A stretch of DNA of 64,000 nt from an uncultured Lachnospiraceae bacterium. Its GTDB lineage: Bacteria > Bacillota > Clostridia > Lachnospirales > Lachnospiraceae. The stretch is taken from NCBI GenBank assembly GCA_947567595.1, contig CANOMQ010000013.1:37103-101102 (forward strand). Direction: 5' to 3'. Numbering within the stretch: the stretch's first letter is position 1; each line of letters starts with the position of its first letter. Below, piece after piece: positions 8,395 through 18,841 of this stretch. The translations under genes and the position numbers were made by a program. The notes under the pieces are model-generated. The model made no database searches. It saw nothing but the letters and a program-made list of their open reading frames with translations, and was not told the origin of the DNA.

Positions 8395-8403
8395 ATAAGG
8401 GTG

Positions 8404-8432
8404 TTGACAAAGCATCCGATATATGTTATTAT
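8404..8432 (+). promoter_or_regulatory. Promoter for tRNA-Thr
   Basis: TTGACA and TATTAT are separated by 17 bases, 37 bases before the mature tRNA. Confidence 0.85.
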
Positions 8433-8469
8433 ATTTCTCGGTGACAGCAGCTTGGTCTGCTGGAAACGA

Positions 8470-8542
8470 GCTGCTATAGCACAGTCGGTAGTGCGTCGCA
8501 TTGGTAGTGCGGAGGTCACGGGTCCGATTCCCGTTAGCAGCT
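8470..8542 (+). tRNA. tRNA-Thr (anticodon GGT)
   Basis: The cloverleaf has acceptor GCTGCTA/TAGCAGC, anticodon arm TCGCA-TTGGTAG-TGCGG giving GGT, and a T arm with GGTCCGATTCC. The CCA tail is not encoded and a T run follows immediately. Confidence 0.94.
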
Positions 8543-8577
8543 TTTTTTAATGCATATCATATAATACGTATCATATG

Positions 8578-8617
8578 AAAAATCCCCCAATACCATGCGG
8601 TATTTGGGGGATTTTGT
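8578..8617. terminator. Bidirectional terminator between tRNA-Thr and the PBP gene
   Basis: AATCCCCCAATACC pairs with GGTATTTGGGGGATT around a tiny loop. T-rich tracts flank it on both strands, so it can serve the tRNA and the opposing penicillin-binding protein gene. Confidence 0.88.
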
Positions 8618-8649
8618 ATTGCCATTATCATTATCATTAAGCAGTACCG

Positions 8650-11316
8650 TTAGTCCGTATCCGAAGCAGGAAGCGGAGCGCTTGCCGCTGCTGCCTCGGC
8701 GGCAGCGGGATTTGCCCGAAGCTGCATCTCAAGCATTTGCTGCTGTAGTACCTCCTGTGCGTTTGGCAGTGCAAAGAAAGCGGCTGTGTGCGGACACATC
8801 TGCGCTGCGTCCTGTGTGGGCGCCGTTTCGTCGGTGGCGGCAAGGTGGCTTCCAAGGTTGTTGTCCTGCAGCCTTGCAGGGATTGTCTCGACAATTGATG
8901 CACTCTTGAACGGACATTCCTCCGTTGCAGTCAGACCAGAGTACGTACATACATTCGAAAAGGAATGCACATCACAATAGCCCGTGGGAACGGTGCCTTC
9001 CGCGAAGTATTCCGTAGTCACGCAGCCGTCGCAGACGCCGGAAATCGGAAGGCGTCCTGATTTTGAGCATACCCTTGCGGTCACAATGCCGTTTGTCATA
9101 GGAAAGGCTTTGTATTCCAGATTTTCATGTATTTTGGACATCACTGCCTTCCACATTTTTTTGGAAAGATTTTTTTCTGCCGAAGAGGTCATGTTGACAT
9201 TGTTGTCGTAGCCTGTCCATGTGGTAGCCGTATAGTATGGCGTGAAACCGGAAAACCATACGTCCTTGTAGTCGGTGGTAGTACCTGTCTTTCCGGCGAT
9301 TGCCATGTTGCCGAAATTGACCGAGCCGCCGGTACCGGAGGTGACAACATCAACCATTGCGTCTGTCAGAAGCCATGCGGTTGATTCCTTGATGACCTGC
9401 GTCGTCTGAGGCGCCGTGTTGTCAATCAGCACGTTGCCGTCATGGTCGATAATCTTTGTATAGAGCTTAGGCTTGATGTAGGTACCGTTGTTTGCGATGG
9501 CGGCGTAGGCAGCGTTTAGCTCCATGTTTGTGACGCCATCTGTAATACCGCCAAGCGCGAGCGGCTGACCGATATCGGAGACAACGGTTCCGTCATTTTC
9601 CACGCGTTTGTCAACGAGCGTTGTAAATCCAAAGTTTTGCAGATAGTCAAAGCCAAGCTGCGGTGAAATCTGTGTGAGTGTCTTGACTGCCAGAATGTTT
9701 GCCGATTGCACAATCCCGTAGCGCAGGCTTAAAAGCCCCCTGTAGGAGCTGCCCCACCAGTTTCTGACAGGACGTCCGCTTGCGTAGTTAAAGGGTGCGT
9801 CATTCTGCACGTCGGCAAGTGTCAGCCCCGCGCTGTCCAAGGCAGGAGCGTAGGTCGAAACCACCTTGAAGGTCGAACCGGGCTGGCGCGTCGTGTTGGA
9901 GGCGCGGTTTAAGGTACGGCTTGCCTCCTTAACGCCGCGTCCGCCGACCATTGCGACAACATAGCCTGTGGACTGGTCCTCGACGGTGATGGAAACCTGC
10001 GGCTGCGGTGTAAGCGTCACGCGTTCGCCGTCCACCTTATCTCCCTTTTCCATTACCTCCGCCTTGTAGACCTCAATTGCCTCGTATGCTTCCTCCTTGG
10101 AGTCGTAGAGGAGATTGAAGCCGGAGTTTTGTTCCTTGTAAAATGCCTTGAACATTTCCGTGCTGTGGTTTTCCTTCTCACCGTTTGCCTTTTCGATGGT
10201 CAGCACGTAATTTAAATACCACTTGACGTTTTCGGGATAATTTTCCTCGTCCCCGTACACCTCGTCGCAGATTGCCTGAATGTCGGGATCCTGCGTGGTA
10301 TAGATGGTTAAGCCCCCGCTGTACAAAAGATTGTAAGCCTGTGTCTCGTTAAAGCCTTTGATTTCAATAAGATCCGCCAAAACCTGTTCCGTCACCTCGT
10401 CTACGAAATATGTATAGACGGATTTTGAATCGTTTTCCTCGTTAACTGCGGCAATCCTGCTGTATACGTTGTCCGCGATCGCTTCGTCAAATTCTGCGTC
10501 AGAGATGTAACCCTGCTCATTCATATGATCTAACACCTTCTGACGCCGCTCGGCATTCTTTTCGGGGTGCGTAATCGGGTTGTACTTTGACGGATTTTGT
10601 GTAATTGCCGCGATTACGGCGCATTCGGAGAGCGTGAGCTGATAGGGCTGCTTGTTGAAATAACGCATTGCTGCTGCTTTAACGCCGAGCGTATTTTGCC
10701 CAAGATTGATGGTATTCATGTAAATTTCCAAAATCTTCTCTTTGGACATTTTCTTCTCAAGCTCCATGGCAAGGGACTGTTCCTGTATTTTTCGCTTGAT
10801 TTTCTGAATGGTGTTTTCATTTACCCAGTCGTCAAATACGTTATTTTTGATAAGCTGCTGTGTAATGGTTGATGCGCCCTGTGCGGACTGTCCTTTGGTC
10901 TCGATAAAAGTGACGCCTGCACGCAGCATCCCCTTTAAATCAATGCCGTTGTGGGTATAGAAGCGCTCGTCCTCGATTGCAACAAAGGCGTCGGCGAGGT
11001 GCTGCGGGATTTTGGACATATCCTCATAGCTTCTGTTTGAGTTTGCTGCCACAAGTTTGGCAATATCGTTTCCCTTTGCGTCGTAAACGACAGTTGCATA
11101 GCCTGTCGGCAGAACGGATGCAGGGTCAATGTCGGGCACGGACGAGAGAATTCCCTTGAACATGCCAAGCCCAAGACAAACGCCGATGACTGCTATAGAG
11201 AGCATGGTAATCAGGATAAGCTTTAAGGCTGTGACGACAACCATTTTTTTTAGCTTTATTTTTTTTGAAGTCAGGGATTTCTGGATTTTTGAAATTCCTT
11301 TTTTCCCATAATTCAT
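8650..11316 (-). CDS. Class A penicillin-binding protein (glycosyltransferase-transpeptidase)
   Basis: The protein of 888 residues builds and cross-links peptidoglycan outside the membrane. In order it has a short basic cytoplasmic tail, one membrane segment, a family 51 glycosyltransferase domain (AIEDERFYTHNGIDLKG, then GASTITQQLIKN), and a transpeptidase domain with catalytic RQPGSTFK, SAN and AGKTGTT motifs. A C-terminal extension carries six cysteines and an Ala/Pro-rich end. The start is the MNYGKKGISK methionine because GGAGGTGA lies just before it; a longer reading adds 32 unlikely residues. It matches PBP1A/PonA; which paralogue cannot be told here. Confidence 0.94.
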   Translation of the reverse strand: MNYGKKGISKIQKSLTSKKIKLKKMVVVTALKLILITMLSIAVIGVCLGLGMFKGILSSVPDIDPASVLPTGYATVVYDAKGNDIAKLVAANSNRSYEDMSKIPQHLADAFVAIEDERFYTHNGIDLKGMLRAGVTFIETKGQSAQGASTITQQLIKNNVFDDWVNENTIQKIKRKIQEQSLAMELEKKMSKEKILEIYMNTINLGQNTLGVKAAAMRYFNKQPYQLTLSECAVIAAITQNPSKYNPITHPEKNAERRQKVLDHMNEQGYISDAEFDEAIADNVYSRIAAVNEENDSKSVYTYFVDEVTEQVLADLIEIKGFNETQAYNLLYSGGLTIYTTQDPDIQAICDEVYGDEENYPENVKWYLNYVLTIEKANGEKENHSTEMFKAFYKEQNSGFNLLYDSKEEAYEAIEVYKAEVMEKGDKVDGERVTLTPQPQVSITVEDQSTGYVVAMVGGRGVKEASRTLNRASNTTRQPGSTFKVVSTYAPALDSAGLTLADVQNDAPFNYASGRPVRNWWGSSYRGLLSLRYGIVQSANILAVKTLTQISPQLGFDYLQNFGFTTLVDKRVENDGTVVSDIGQPLALGGITDGVTNMELNAAYAAIANNGTYIKPKLYTKIIDHDGNVLIDNTAPQTTQVIKESTAWLLTDAMVDVVTSGTGGSVNFGNMAIAGKTGTTTDYKDVWFSGFTPYYTATTWTGYDNNVNMTSSAEKNLSKKMWKAVMSKIHENLEYKAFPMTNGIVTARVCSKSGRLPISGVCDGCVTTEYFAEGTVPTGYCDVHSFSNVCTYSGLTATEECPFKSASIVETIPARLQDNNLGSHLAATDETAPTQDAAQMCPHTAAFFALPNAQEVLQQQMLEMQLRANPAAAEAAAASAPLPASDTD

Positions 11317-11440
11317 GAAGTCACCTCCAAATTTGTGCAATAACAATAATACATTCCATTTATTATAACAAATTATGGCAATGAAATAAAGGTTTTTTTT
11401 CATTATAACCATGTGCCCCCTTTTTATGCAAATTTATTCC

Positions 11441-11469
11441 TTGAATCCCATACGGGAGTATGTTAAGAT
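11441..11469 (+). promoter_or_regulatory. Promoter with embedded palindrome, probable TetR operator
   Basis: TTGAAT and TAAGAT are 17 bases apart. The spacer carries the inverted repeat CATAC-GGGA-GTATG at 11449-11462. A palindrome between the promoter elements of a TetR gene is the usual arrangement for autorepression. The binding itself is inferred. Confidence 0.5.
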
Positions 11470-11517
11470 AAGTATTAATCGACTGGAAAAGTCAACGAGA
11501 TAAAAATGGAGGTTTTG

Positions 11518-12132
11518 ATGAACGAAAAATTTTTTGACCTTGCGAGGGAAAAGCAGGACAGAATGATAAACGGGGCGATTGAGGTCTTTGCAAAAAACGG
11601 ATACAGGCATTCCGCCACGGACGACATGGTAAAGGCGGTCGGAGTGAGCAAGGGGCTTTGGTTCCACTATTTTGGATCAAAAGAGGGCATTTATGTATTT
11701 GTGTATGATTACAGTGTGAAATATATGATGCTTGAGCTTTCAACCGTGGTTGACGGGCGTGTAACGGATTATTTTGAGATGGTGCGTCAGATTGAGCAGG
11801 TGAAAGCGCGGGTGAGGAAAACCTATCCGTATATGCCGGAATTTCTAAATCAGGCAGAATTTGAGAGTGATACGGCAGTGACGCAAAAGACGACGCAGGT
11901 AAGGCAGGTTTACCGGGAACGCATGGACGGGCTTTTGAAAAATACGGAAATGGAAGCGGTACCTGACAAGGCAAGGCGCGAACGCATCAAAAGCATGCTT
12001 ACCTATAGTATAGAAGGCATCGCACGCGAAAAGCAGGGAACGGAGCCGGACGCGGTGTATCGGGAGATCAAGACCTATATCGAGCTGATGCGCGATATGT
12101 CGCGGGGGCTTGCGGGGACAGGAAGAGCCTGA
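11518..12132 (+). CDS. TetR/AcrR family transcriptional regulator
   Basis: The 204-residue protein has an N-terminal TetR helix-turn-helix (IEVFAKNGYRHSATDDMVKAVGVSKGLWFHYFGSKEGIY, about residues 16-54 and onward) and an unrelated ligand-binding half. The start at 11518 is preferred over an ATG four codons earlier because GGAGG is 5 bases away. TetR proteins repress their own and neighbouring genes until a small ligand binds. No pump or enzyme gene adjoins it on the same strand, so the target is unknown beyond probable self-control. Confidence 0.9.
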   Translation: MNEKFFDLAREKQDRMINGAIEVFAKNGYRHSATDDMVKAVGVSKGLWFHYFGSKEGIYVFVYDYSVKYMMLELSTVVDGRVTDYFEMVRQIEQVKARVRKTYPYMPEFLNQAEFESDTAVTQKTTQVRQVYRERMDGLLKNTEMEAVPDKARRERIKSMLTYSIEGIAREKQGTEPDAVYREIKTYIELMRDMSRGLAGTGRA

Positions 12133-12290
12133 AACGACAAAATTTCAGATATTTTTAATTAAATTTTGACAAATAGATGTTAAACCTTTGATAAATATGA
12201 TATAATGAATTTAACGAGAAGGTGTTTTCGCAATGGAAAGGGTTTTGCCAGAAACCCTGTGGACAGCTTCTGAAAGGATGGTGATGTGTA

Positions 12291-13208
12291 ATGAGCAAGT
12301 TCATGGTAGCAGGTTTTGTGCAGTTTGAGACAATCGTAAAGGTGGATGACCTTCCACTGCCTTATAAGGAGTTTGAAAGCATACCGGAAACAATCAACAC
12401 GGATATCGGCGGTGCCGGATTTAACGAGGCGATGGCGCTTCGGTGGCTTGGGGACGACGTGGATTTCATGAGCATGGTGGCAAAAAATATGTCGCGGACG
12501 CAGATCCATGCATATCTTGAGGAAAATGAAGTCAATCTGAGCACGGAATACGTACTGCGCAAGCTTGATGGTATGCCCACGGCGGTCGTGCTTTACAAGT
12601 CAAGCGGCAAGAAACAGATTTTTGAGGACGTAAAGGACATCAGGACAGTGGAATATGATGTGGGTTTGTTTGAGAGCCAGATTCAGGACAAGGACATGGT
12701 GCTGATTTCCAACTGTAATTTCTGCCGTCCGGTACTGGCGCTTGCAAAGAAGTACAATAAGCCGATTGCGCTCAATGTAAGAAGCATGCGCGCGGAAAAG
12801 ATTGCGAACAAGGAGGATTTCCTGGCGGCTGCCAATATTGTTTACATAAGTGATGATGATTTGGAAGGCGATCCGTACGACTGCATTGACGAATGCAAGA
12901 GAAAATACAATCCCGAAATCGTTATCATGGGACTGGGTTCAAAGGGTGTCATTCTTTACATCAGGGAGGACAACAGCGTTATCGAGTATAAACCGGTAAA
13001 GACATATGACGTCGTCAACACGGTCGGCGCCGGAAACGCGATGTTTTCTTCGTTCCTGCATTATTATGTAAAAACAAAGGACGCAAGGGACGCGATTAAG
13101 AACGCGCTGCTGTTTGTTTCCTACAAAATCAGCTTTGTCGGCACCTCAAACGGTTTTATGACGGAGGAACAGATTGAGCAGTGGAGAAAGCTTATCTGGA
13201 AAGAATAA
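12291..13208 (+). CDS. PfkB-family kinase-like protein with altered catalytic motif
   Basis: The 305-residue protein follows the ribokinase/PfkB fold: an N-terminal substrate lid (VQFETIVKVDDLPLP), a GGAGFNEAMALRWLG sugar-site segment near residue 40, and the C-terminal anion-hole region VVNTVGAGNAMFSSFLHYY near 243-261. In active kinases this reads DTxGAGD, where the last Asp is the catalytic base; here it is Asn (GAGN), and the preceding Asp is also Asn. It may be inactive, altered or a sensor. No sugar pathway genes flank it. A perfect TATAAT lies at 12201, but its -35 is unclear. Confidence 0.85.
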   Translation: MSKFMVAGFVQFETIVKVDDLPLPYKEFESIPETINTDIGGAGFNEAMALRWLGDDVDFMSMVAKNMSRTQIHAYLEENEVNLSTEYVLRKLDGMPTAVVLYKSSGKKQIFEDVKDIRTVEYDVGLFESQIQDKDMVLISNCNFCRPVLALAKKYNKPIALNVRSMRAEKIANKEDFLAAANIVYISDDDLEGDPYDCIDECKRKYNPEIVIMGLGSKGVILYIREDNSVIEYKPVKTYDVVNTVGAGNAMFSSFLHYYVKTKDARDAIKNALLFVSYKISFVGTSNGFMTEEQIEQWRKLIWKE

Positions 13209-13209
13209 A

Positions 13210-13246
13210 AGGAAAAAATGAGCAGGGAAGCATTCTTCCCTGCTCG
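13210..13246 (-). terminator. Terminator for the membrane protein gene at 13249
   Basis: GAGCAGGGAAG pairs with CTTCCCTGCTC. The T run is strong on the minus strand and weak on the plus strand, but the hairpin may also slow the convergent PfkB transcript. Confidence 0.8.
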
Positions 13247-13248
13247 TT

Positions 13249-13953
13249 CTACGTTTTCATATAAAGATACTGCAAAAATGCGATTACATTGTCGATTTTG
13301 TCCGAGTTAATCACAAAGCTAAGGATTGCCGTTTTATCCATATAGTAGTAGTGCTCCTTGAGCTTTGGCGCGTCGGAGATATCAATTCCGGCAGCGATTT
13401 TGTCCCCCTCGCCTGTTTCGGCATAATACAGATGCTCCTCGAAGGTCTTTAATAAATCCTCGGGAAGTATGGTCGTGATATCGCCGATACAGTTGCATTG
13501 GGTAAAGTAGTCAACCGTCGTAGCGTCACCTACGATGATGTCAAGGTCGCTTGCCGTGATGGAAGCCATCGCTTTCTCAAGCCCGGCGTAGGCGTCGAGG
13601 TCGGAAAAATCTGCACAGTAGGACATGCTCGCGTCAAGAAAGACACTCTGCTTGGAGGTGTCAATTCCCATGTACCCTGCAAATCCGTCAATCAGTCCGG
13701 TGTCTGACGAGTCCCCCGTGTCATTGTAGAAAAACACGCCAAGGGCAGTGTCACGCGGCGCGGTGAGCATGGTATATCCAAGGGAGCCTAAAAATGCGCA
13801 GACTGCGATGACGATGATGGTTGTCAACAAGTAATAATCCTTGAAATATAAAAGCTTTTCCTTTAAGGACGCGTCCTTAAGCTTTGCATTCTGTTCCCGG
13901 ATTTCATCGGATAAGGATTGGTTTTTGTCCCGGTTTTTATTATAAACATCCAT
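13249..13953 (-). CDS. Membrane-anchored extracytoplasmic protein of unknown function
   Basis: The start is set at MDVYNKNRDKNQSLSDEI, preceded by GGAGAA, giving 234 residues. A cytoplasmic charged helix of about 45 residues is followed by one membrane segment (YLLTTIIVIAVCAFLGSLGYTML) and an outside domain of about 165 residues rich in Asp and Tyr. That domain has a segment (SDLDIIVGDATTVDYFTQ) reminiscent of periplasmic binding folds, though this is only an impression. I do not recognise the family. Confidence 0.7.
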   Translation of the reverse strand: MDVYNKNRDKNQSLSDEIREQNAKLKDASLKEKLLYFKDYYLLTTIIVIAVCAFLGSLGYTMLTAPRDTALGVFFYNDTGDSSDTGLIDGFAGYMGIDTSKQSVFLDASMSYCADFSDLDAYAGLEKAMASITASDLDIIVGDATTVDYFTQCNCIGDITTILPEDLLKTFEEHLYYAETGEGDKIAAGIDISDAPKLKEHYYYMDKTAILSFVINSDKIDNVIAFLQYLYMKT

Positions 13954-14124
13954 AAAGGTTCTCCGTTTCTTGGGAAATATTTTTTTCACGTCATTAAAAT
14001 GATAGCCTTTCTTTGGGCGCGGTGTCAAATAAAATTTTTCTAAAAGCAGGGGAAAGGCTTGCATAATAGGTTGATTTATTCTAAGATAGAAGAAATATCA
14101 AAATGCATCTAAATAAGGAAGGAT

Positions 14125-14634
14125 ATGGTTGAGAACATGAATGACAGTTATAAGGAATTGCTGGTAAAAAGGGAACGCGGGATTCAGGGAACCATCATGC
14201 GGATTGTGTGTGTGGTGCCTACGGTGCTGCTTGCGTTTTTAATGCTTTCGGGAAATATGATTATTTTCCTTGCGGTGGTGGCACTGGGTGTCTTTGATTA
14301 TTTTGTGTTCCAGTGGACAGATGTGGAGTTTGAGTATCTTTATCTTGACAAGGAAATTACGGTGGACAAGGTTATGGCAAAGACAAGGAGAAAGCGTGCC
14401 GCGGTTTTGGACGTCAACAAGATTGAGATGATGGCTCCGCAAAATTCCAGCCAGCTTACCTATTATAAGAACAGGCAGGTGAAGACAACGGATTTGAGCG
14501 CAGGGCATGATCTTCCCGGCCAGAAGCTCTATATGGTGTATTATGAAGGAAATGAGTGCTATCTGCTCAACCTCGATGAGGACTTTGCAAAGACCGTCAA
14601 GGCAGTGGCTCCGCGCAAGGTTTATATGGAATAA
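14125..14634 (+). CDS. Two-segment membrane protein (DUF6106-like)
   Basis: The 169-residue protein has two close hydrophobic segments at about residues 28-62, then a soluble beta-rich half (VEFEYLYLDKEITVDKVMAKTRRKRAAVLDVNKIEMMAP), like PH-type membrane proteins. The pattern fits what I remember of DUF6106; this was not searched. The start could also be the ATG four codons later, since AAGGAAGG is very close to the first. It lies directly upstream of guaB, but guaB has its own promoter. Confidence 0.72.
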   Translation: MVENMNDSYKELLVKRERGIQGTIMRIVCVVPTVLLAFLMLSGNMIIFLAVVALGVFDYFVFQWTDVEFEYLYLDKEITVDKVMAKTRRKRAAVLDVNKIEMMAPQNSSQLTYYKNRQVKTTDLSAGHDLPGQKLYMVYYEGNECYLLNLDEDFAKTVKAVAPRKVYME

Positions 14635-14642
14635 TTTTAGGC

Positions 14643-16183
<1,541 letters not shown>

Positions 16184-16185
16184 AA

Positions 16186-16215
16186 AACGACGCTGTCACA
16201 CAAACGTGGCAGCGT
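16186..16215 (+). terminator. Weak terminator after guaB
   Basis: ACGCTGTCAC can pair with GTGGCAGCGT, followed by only three T residues, so termination may be partial. Confidence 0.5.
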
Positions 16216-16239
16216 TTGCATTGTAAGGGAGTAACTGTT

Positions 16240-16698
16240 ATGCAGTATGAGACGTACCACTTTTATGATGACGGGGTGGAGATGATGATACCGTTTGACC
16301 TGAAGGAACAGCCGTCACAGTTTGGGGTTCAGAACAGCTTTGTTTCAGAGAACAGGAGGGTGGTGCTCAATGTTGCAAGGGGTAAGGACGGCATGACGCA
16401 GGCTCAGGTGGAGCTGCGCATGGACGCGTATTACAGGGAATTTGAGCAGGATGTGCCCGCGTTTGAGTGTCTGAAACGAAAGAAAAGGCAGTTTCTGGGC
16501 GAGTCGTTTGCTGATTTGCGTTATCGCTCCAATATGATGGGATATCAGTTTTACAATGCGTTTCTTTTAGGGATTTATGACAGCAGGGAGCTGATTGTGA
16601 CAATGCAGAGTGTCGGGAATGAGGCAGCGGAGATTGAACATACATTCGATATGATTGCGGAGTCCATAAGGATTTTAAAGAAAGAAAAAAGTGCGTAG
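16240..16698 (+). CDS. Soluble protein of unknown function (152 residues)
   Basis: The start is taken at the ATG with AAGGGAG 8 bases upstream; an earlier in-frame start lies in the terminator loop. The sequence alternates beta strands and a helix: GVEMMIPFDLKEQPSQFG, VVLNVARG, a 30-residue amphipathic helix, then QFYNAFLLGIYDSRELIVTMQSVG and a final helix. The layout loosely recalls DcrB/DUF1795-type folds, but the match is too weak to name. It lies between guaB and the oxidoreductase genes. Confidence 0.68.
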   Translation: MQYETYHFYDDGVEMMIPFDLKEQPSQFGVQNSFVSENRRVVLNVARGKDGMTQAQVELRMDAYYREFEQDVPAFECLKRKKRQFLGESFADLRYRSNMMGYQFYNAFLLGIYDSRELIVTMQSVGNEAAEIEHTFDMIAESIRILKKEKSA

Positions 16699-16736
16699 CA
16701 CAAATTTACGGATTTTGGCAGGAATGGAGGATTCAG

Positions 16737-17309
16737 ATGAAAGATACAGTGGAAATCAGATGGCACGGCAGAGGCGGACAGGGTGCAAAGACGGCGGCGC
16801 TTCTGCTTGCAGATGTGGCATTCAAGACGGGAAAATATGTACAGGGCTTCCCGGAGTACGGCCCCGAGCGAATGGGGGCGCCGATTACGGCGTACAACCG
16901 GATTAGCAGTGAGCCGATTACGGTGCATTCGAATATTTATGAGCCGGATTATGTGGTCGTGGTAGATGAGAGCCTGTTGGAGAGCATTGATGTCACAAAG
17001 GGACTGAGCAAGGAGGGTGCGGTCATTATTAATTCGGAGCGCACAAAGGAAGAGCTTACGCCGTTTCTGCATGGCTACGAGGGCGCGGTGTATACGGTGG
17101 ACGCGAAAGAAATTTCCATCAAGGCACTTGGAAAGAATTACCCGAACTCACCGATGCTTGCGGCGACGGTTGCCGTGTCAGGGATTATGGATAAGGCTGC
17201 GTTTTTGGGCGAGATGCGGGCGTCGTTTGAACACAAGTTTGCAAAAAAGCCCGAGGTGATTGACGGAAATATGCAGGCGCTTGAGATGGCTTTTCAGGAA
17301 GCGGTGTAG
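16737..17309 (+). CDS. porC: 2-oxoacid (pyruvate):ferredoxin oxidoreductase, gamma subunit
   Basis: The 190-residue subunit has the characteristic opening IRWHGRGGQGAKTAALLLADVAF and QGFPEYGPERMGAPITAYNRI, then the PNSPMLAATVAVSG region. It is the coenzyme A-contacting gamma subunit of the four-subunit enzyme that converts pyruvate and CoA to acetyl-CoA, CO2 and reduced ferredoxin. It is first in a gamma-delta-alpha-beta run (16737-19780) typical of the separate-subunit PFOR type. A GGAATGGAGG site precedes the ATG. Confidence 0.93.
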   Translation: MKDTVEIRWHGRGGQGAKTAALLLADVAFKTGKYVQGFPEYGPERMGAPITAYNRISSEPITVHSNIYEPDYVVVVDESLLESIDVTKGLSKEGAVIINSERTKEELTPFLHGYEGAVYTVDAKEISIKALGKNYPNSPMLAATVAVSGIMDKAAFLGEMRASFEHKFAKKPEVIDGNMQALEMAFQEAV

Positions 17310-17329
17310 AAAGGAGCTTGGAAATCGGA

Positions 17330-17632
17330 ATGGAACGGATACAGGACAGAATTAATGAACAAAGCCCGTGGGAGCATATCACGGAGGGAAATAAAATTTT
17401 TGAGGCGGCGACCGCAAGGGAATTTTGTACGGGGGAATGGCGCACGTCAACACCCGTGTTTGAGCGGGAAAAGTGCAAGCAGTGCCTGCTGTGCGTGCCG
17501 GTCTGCCCGGACTCCTCAATTCCTGTAAGCGCGGGAAAGAGAGCGGATTTTGACTATGAGCACTGCAAGGGCTGCGGTATCTGCGCAAAGGTCTGCCCGT
17601 TTGGTGCAATTACGATGAGGGAGGGAAAGTAA
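17330..17632 (+). CDS. porD: 2-oxoacid (pyruvate):ferredoxin oxidoreductase, delta (ferredoxin) subunit
   Basis: This small subunit carries two [4Fe-4S] clusters in CKQCLLCVPVCPDSS and CKGCGICAKVCPFGAI and passes electrons from the TPP site to external ferredoxin. About 100 residues is the normal size. The start is uncertain: AAGGAG is 13 bases before this ATG, while a TTG at 17318 would be too close to it. The stop is followed immediately by the alpha subunit ATG. Confidence 0.93.
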   Translation: MERIQDRINEQSPWEHITEGNKIFEAATAREFCTGEWRTSTPVFEREKCKQCLLCVPVCPDSSIPVSAGKRADFDYEHCKGCGICAKVCPFGAITMREGK

Positions 17633-18835
17633 ATGGCAATCAGAGAACGTTTATCCGGCAATGAGGCGGTTGCATACGCAATCAAGCAGATTAATCCCGA
17701 TGTAATGCCTGCGTTTCCGATTACGCCGTCAACGGAAATTCCGCAGTATGTTGCGACCTATATTGCAAATGGTGAGATCGATACGGAGTTTATCCATGTG
17801 GAGAGCGAGCACAGTGCGATGAGTGCGACAATCGGCGCCTCGGCGGCGGGGGCAAGGGCGCTTACGGCAACGTCCTCGTGCGGAATGGCGCTGATGTGGG
17901 AGGAGCTTTATGTGGCGGCTTCTGACAGGCTCCCGATTGTGCTTGCGCTTGTGAACAGGGCGCTTACGGGACCGATTAACATCAATGCCGACCATTCGGA
18001 CAGTATGGGCGCAAGGGACAGTGGCTGGATACAGATTTACGCGGAGTCCAATCAGGAGGTCTATGATAATTTTATTCAGGCGTTTCCGATTGCGGAGCAT
18101 GAAAAAGTCCATCTTCCTGTCATGATTTGTCAGGACGGTTTTATCACAAGCCACGGCGTGGAAAACATCCTGCTTGTGGAAGATGACAAGGTAAAGGCGT
18201 TTGTGGGCGAGTATGAGCCCGAGCATTATCTGTTAAATCCGAATGAGAAGATGGCAGTAGGGCCTTATGCGGTGTCCAACTATTATATGGAAACAAAGCG
18301 TGCGCAGCGTCAGGCGATGCTTGAGGCAAGGCAGGTAATCCTTGACGTGGCGAAGAAATTCGAGGAAATGACAGGCAGGCATTATGCGTTTTTTGAGGAA
18401 TACCGAATGGAGGACGCGGAGTATGCCGTTGTGATTATCGGCTCTGCGGCGGGAACGTGTAAGGCAGCGATTGAGCATATCAGAAGCACGACGGGGAAAA
18501 AGGTCGGGCTTGTGAAAATCAGGGTGTTCCGCCCATTCCCGGAGGAGGAGCTTGCCAAGGCGCTCGCACATGTGAAGGCGGTTGCGATTATGGACAGGAG
18601 CGAGATGTTTTCGGCAACCAGCGGACCGCTTGGCGCGGAGGTCAGGGCAGCGCTTTATCAGGCAAAGAGCAGTGTGGATACGGTCAACTACTTCTACGGG
18701 CTTGGCGGAAGGGATATCACGGTCGCCGATTTTGAGCAGGTGTATGAGAACCTTGAGAAGATGGCAAGGACACATGAGCCTGTCGGAATGTATGGCTATA
18801 TCGGGCTTCGCAGCGAGCAGGGCAAGGAGGTTTAA
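17633..18835 (+). CDS. porA: 2-oxoacid (pyruvate):ferredoxin oxidoreductase, alpha subunit
   Basis: The 400-residue subunit has the pyrimidine-binding half (GNEAVAYAIKQINPDVMPAFPITPSTEIPQ, then FIHVESEHSAMSATIGASAAG) and the C-terminal domain (VGLVKIRVFRPFPEEEL, DRSEMFSATSGPLGAEV). The subunit set and residues fit pyruvate rather than branched-chain oxoacids, but substrate choice cannot be proven by reading. The ATG touches the delta stop, so coupling is likely. Confidence 0.93.
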   Translation: MAIRERLSGNEAVAYAIKQINPDVMPAFPITPSTEIPQYVATYIANGEIDTEFIHVESEHSAMSATIGASAAGARALTATSSCGMALMWEELYVAASDRLPIVLALVNRALTGPININADHSDSMGARDSGWIQIYAESNQEVYDNFIQAFPIAEHEKVHLPVMICQDGFITSHGVENILLVEDDKVKAFVGEYEPEHYLLNPNEKMAVGPYAVSNYYMETKRAQRQAMLEARQVILDVAKKFEEMTGRHYAFFEEYRMEDAEYAVVIIGSAAGTCKAAIEHIRSTTGKKVGLVKIRVFRPFPEEELAKALAHVKAVAIMDRSEMFSATSGPLGAEVRAALYQAKSSVDTVNYFYGLGGRDITVADFEQVYENLEKMARTHEPVGMYGYIGLRSEQGKEV

Positions 18836-18841
18836 TTGGTT

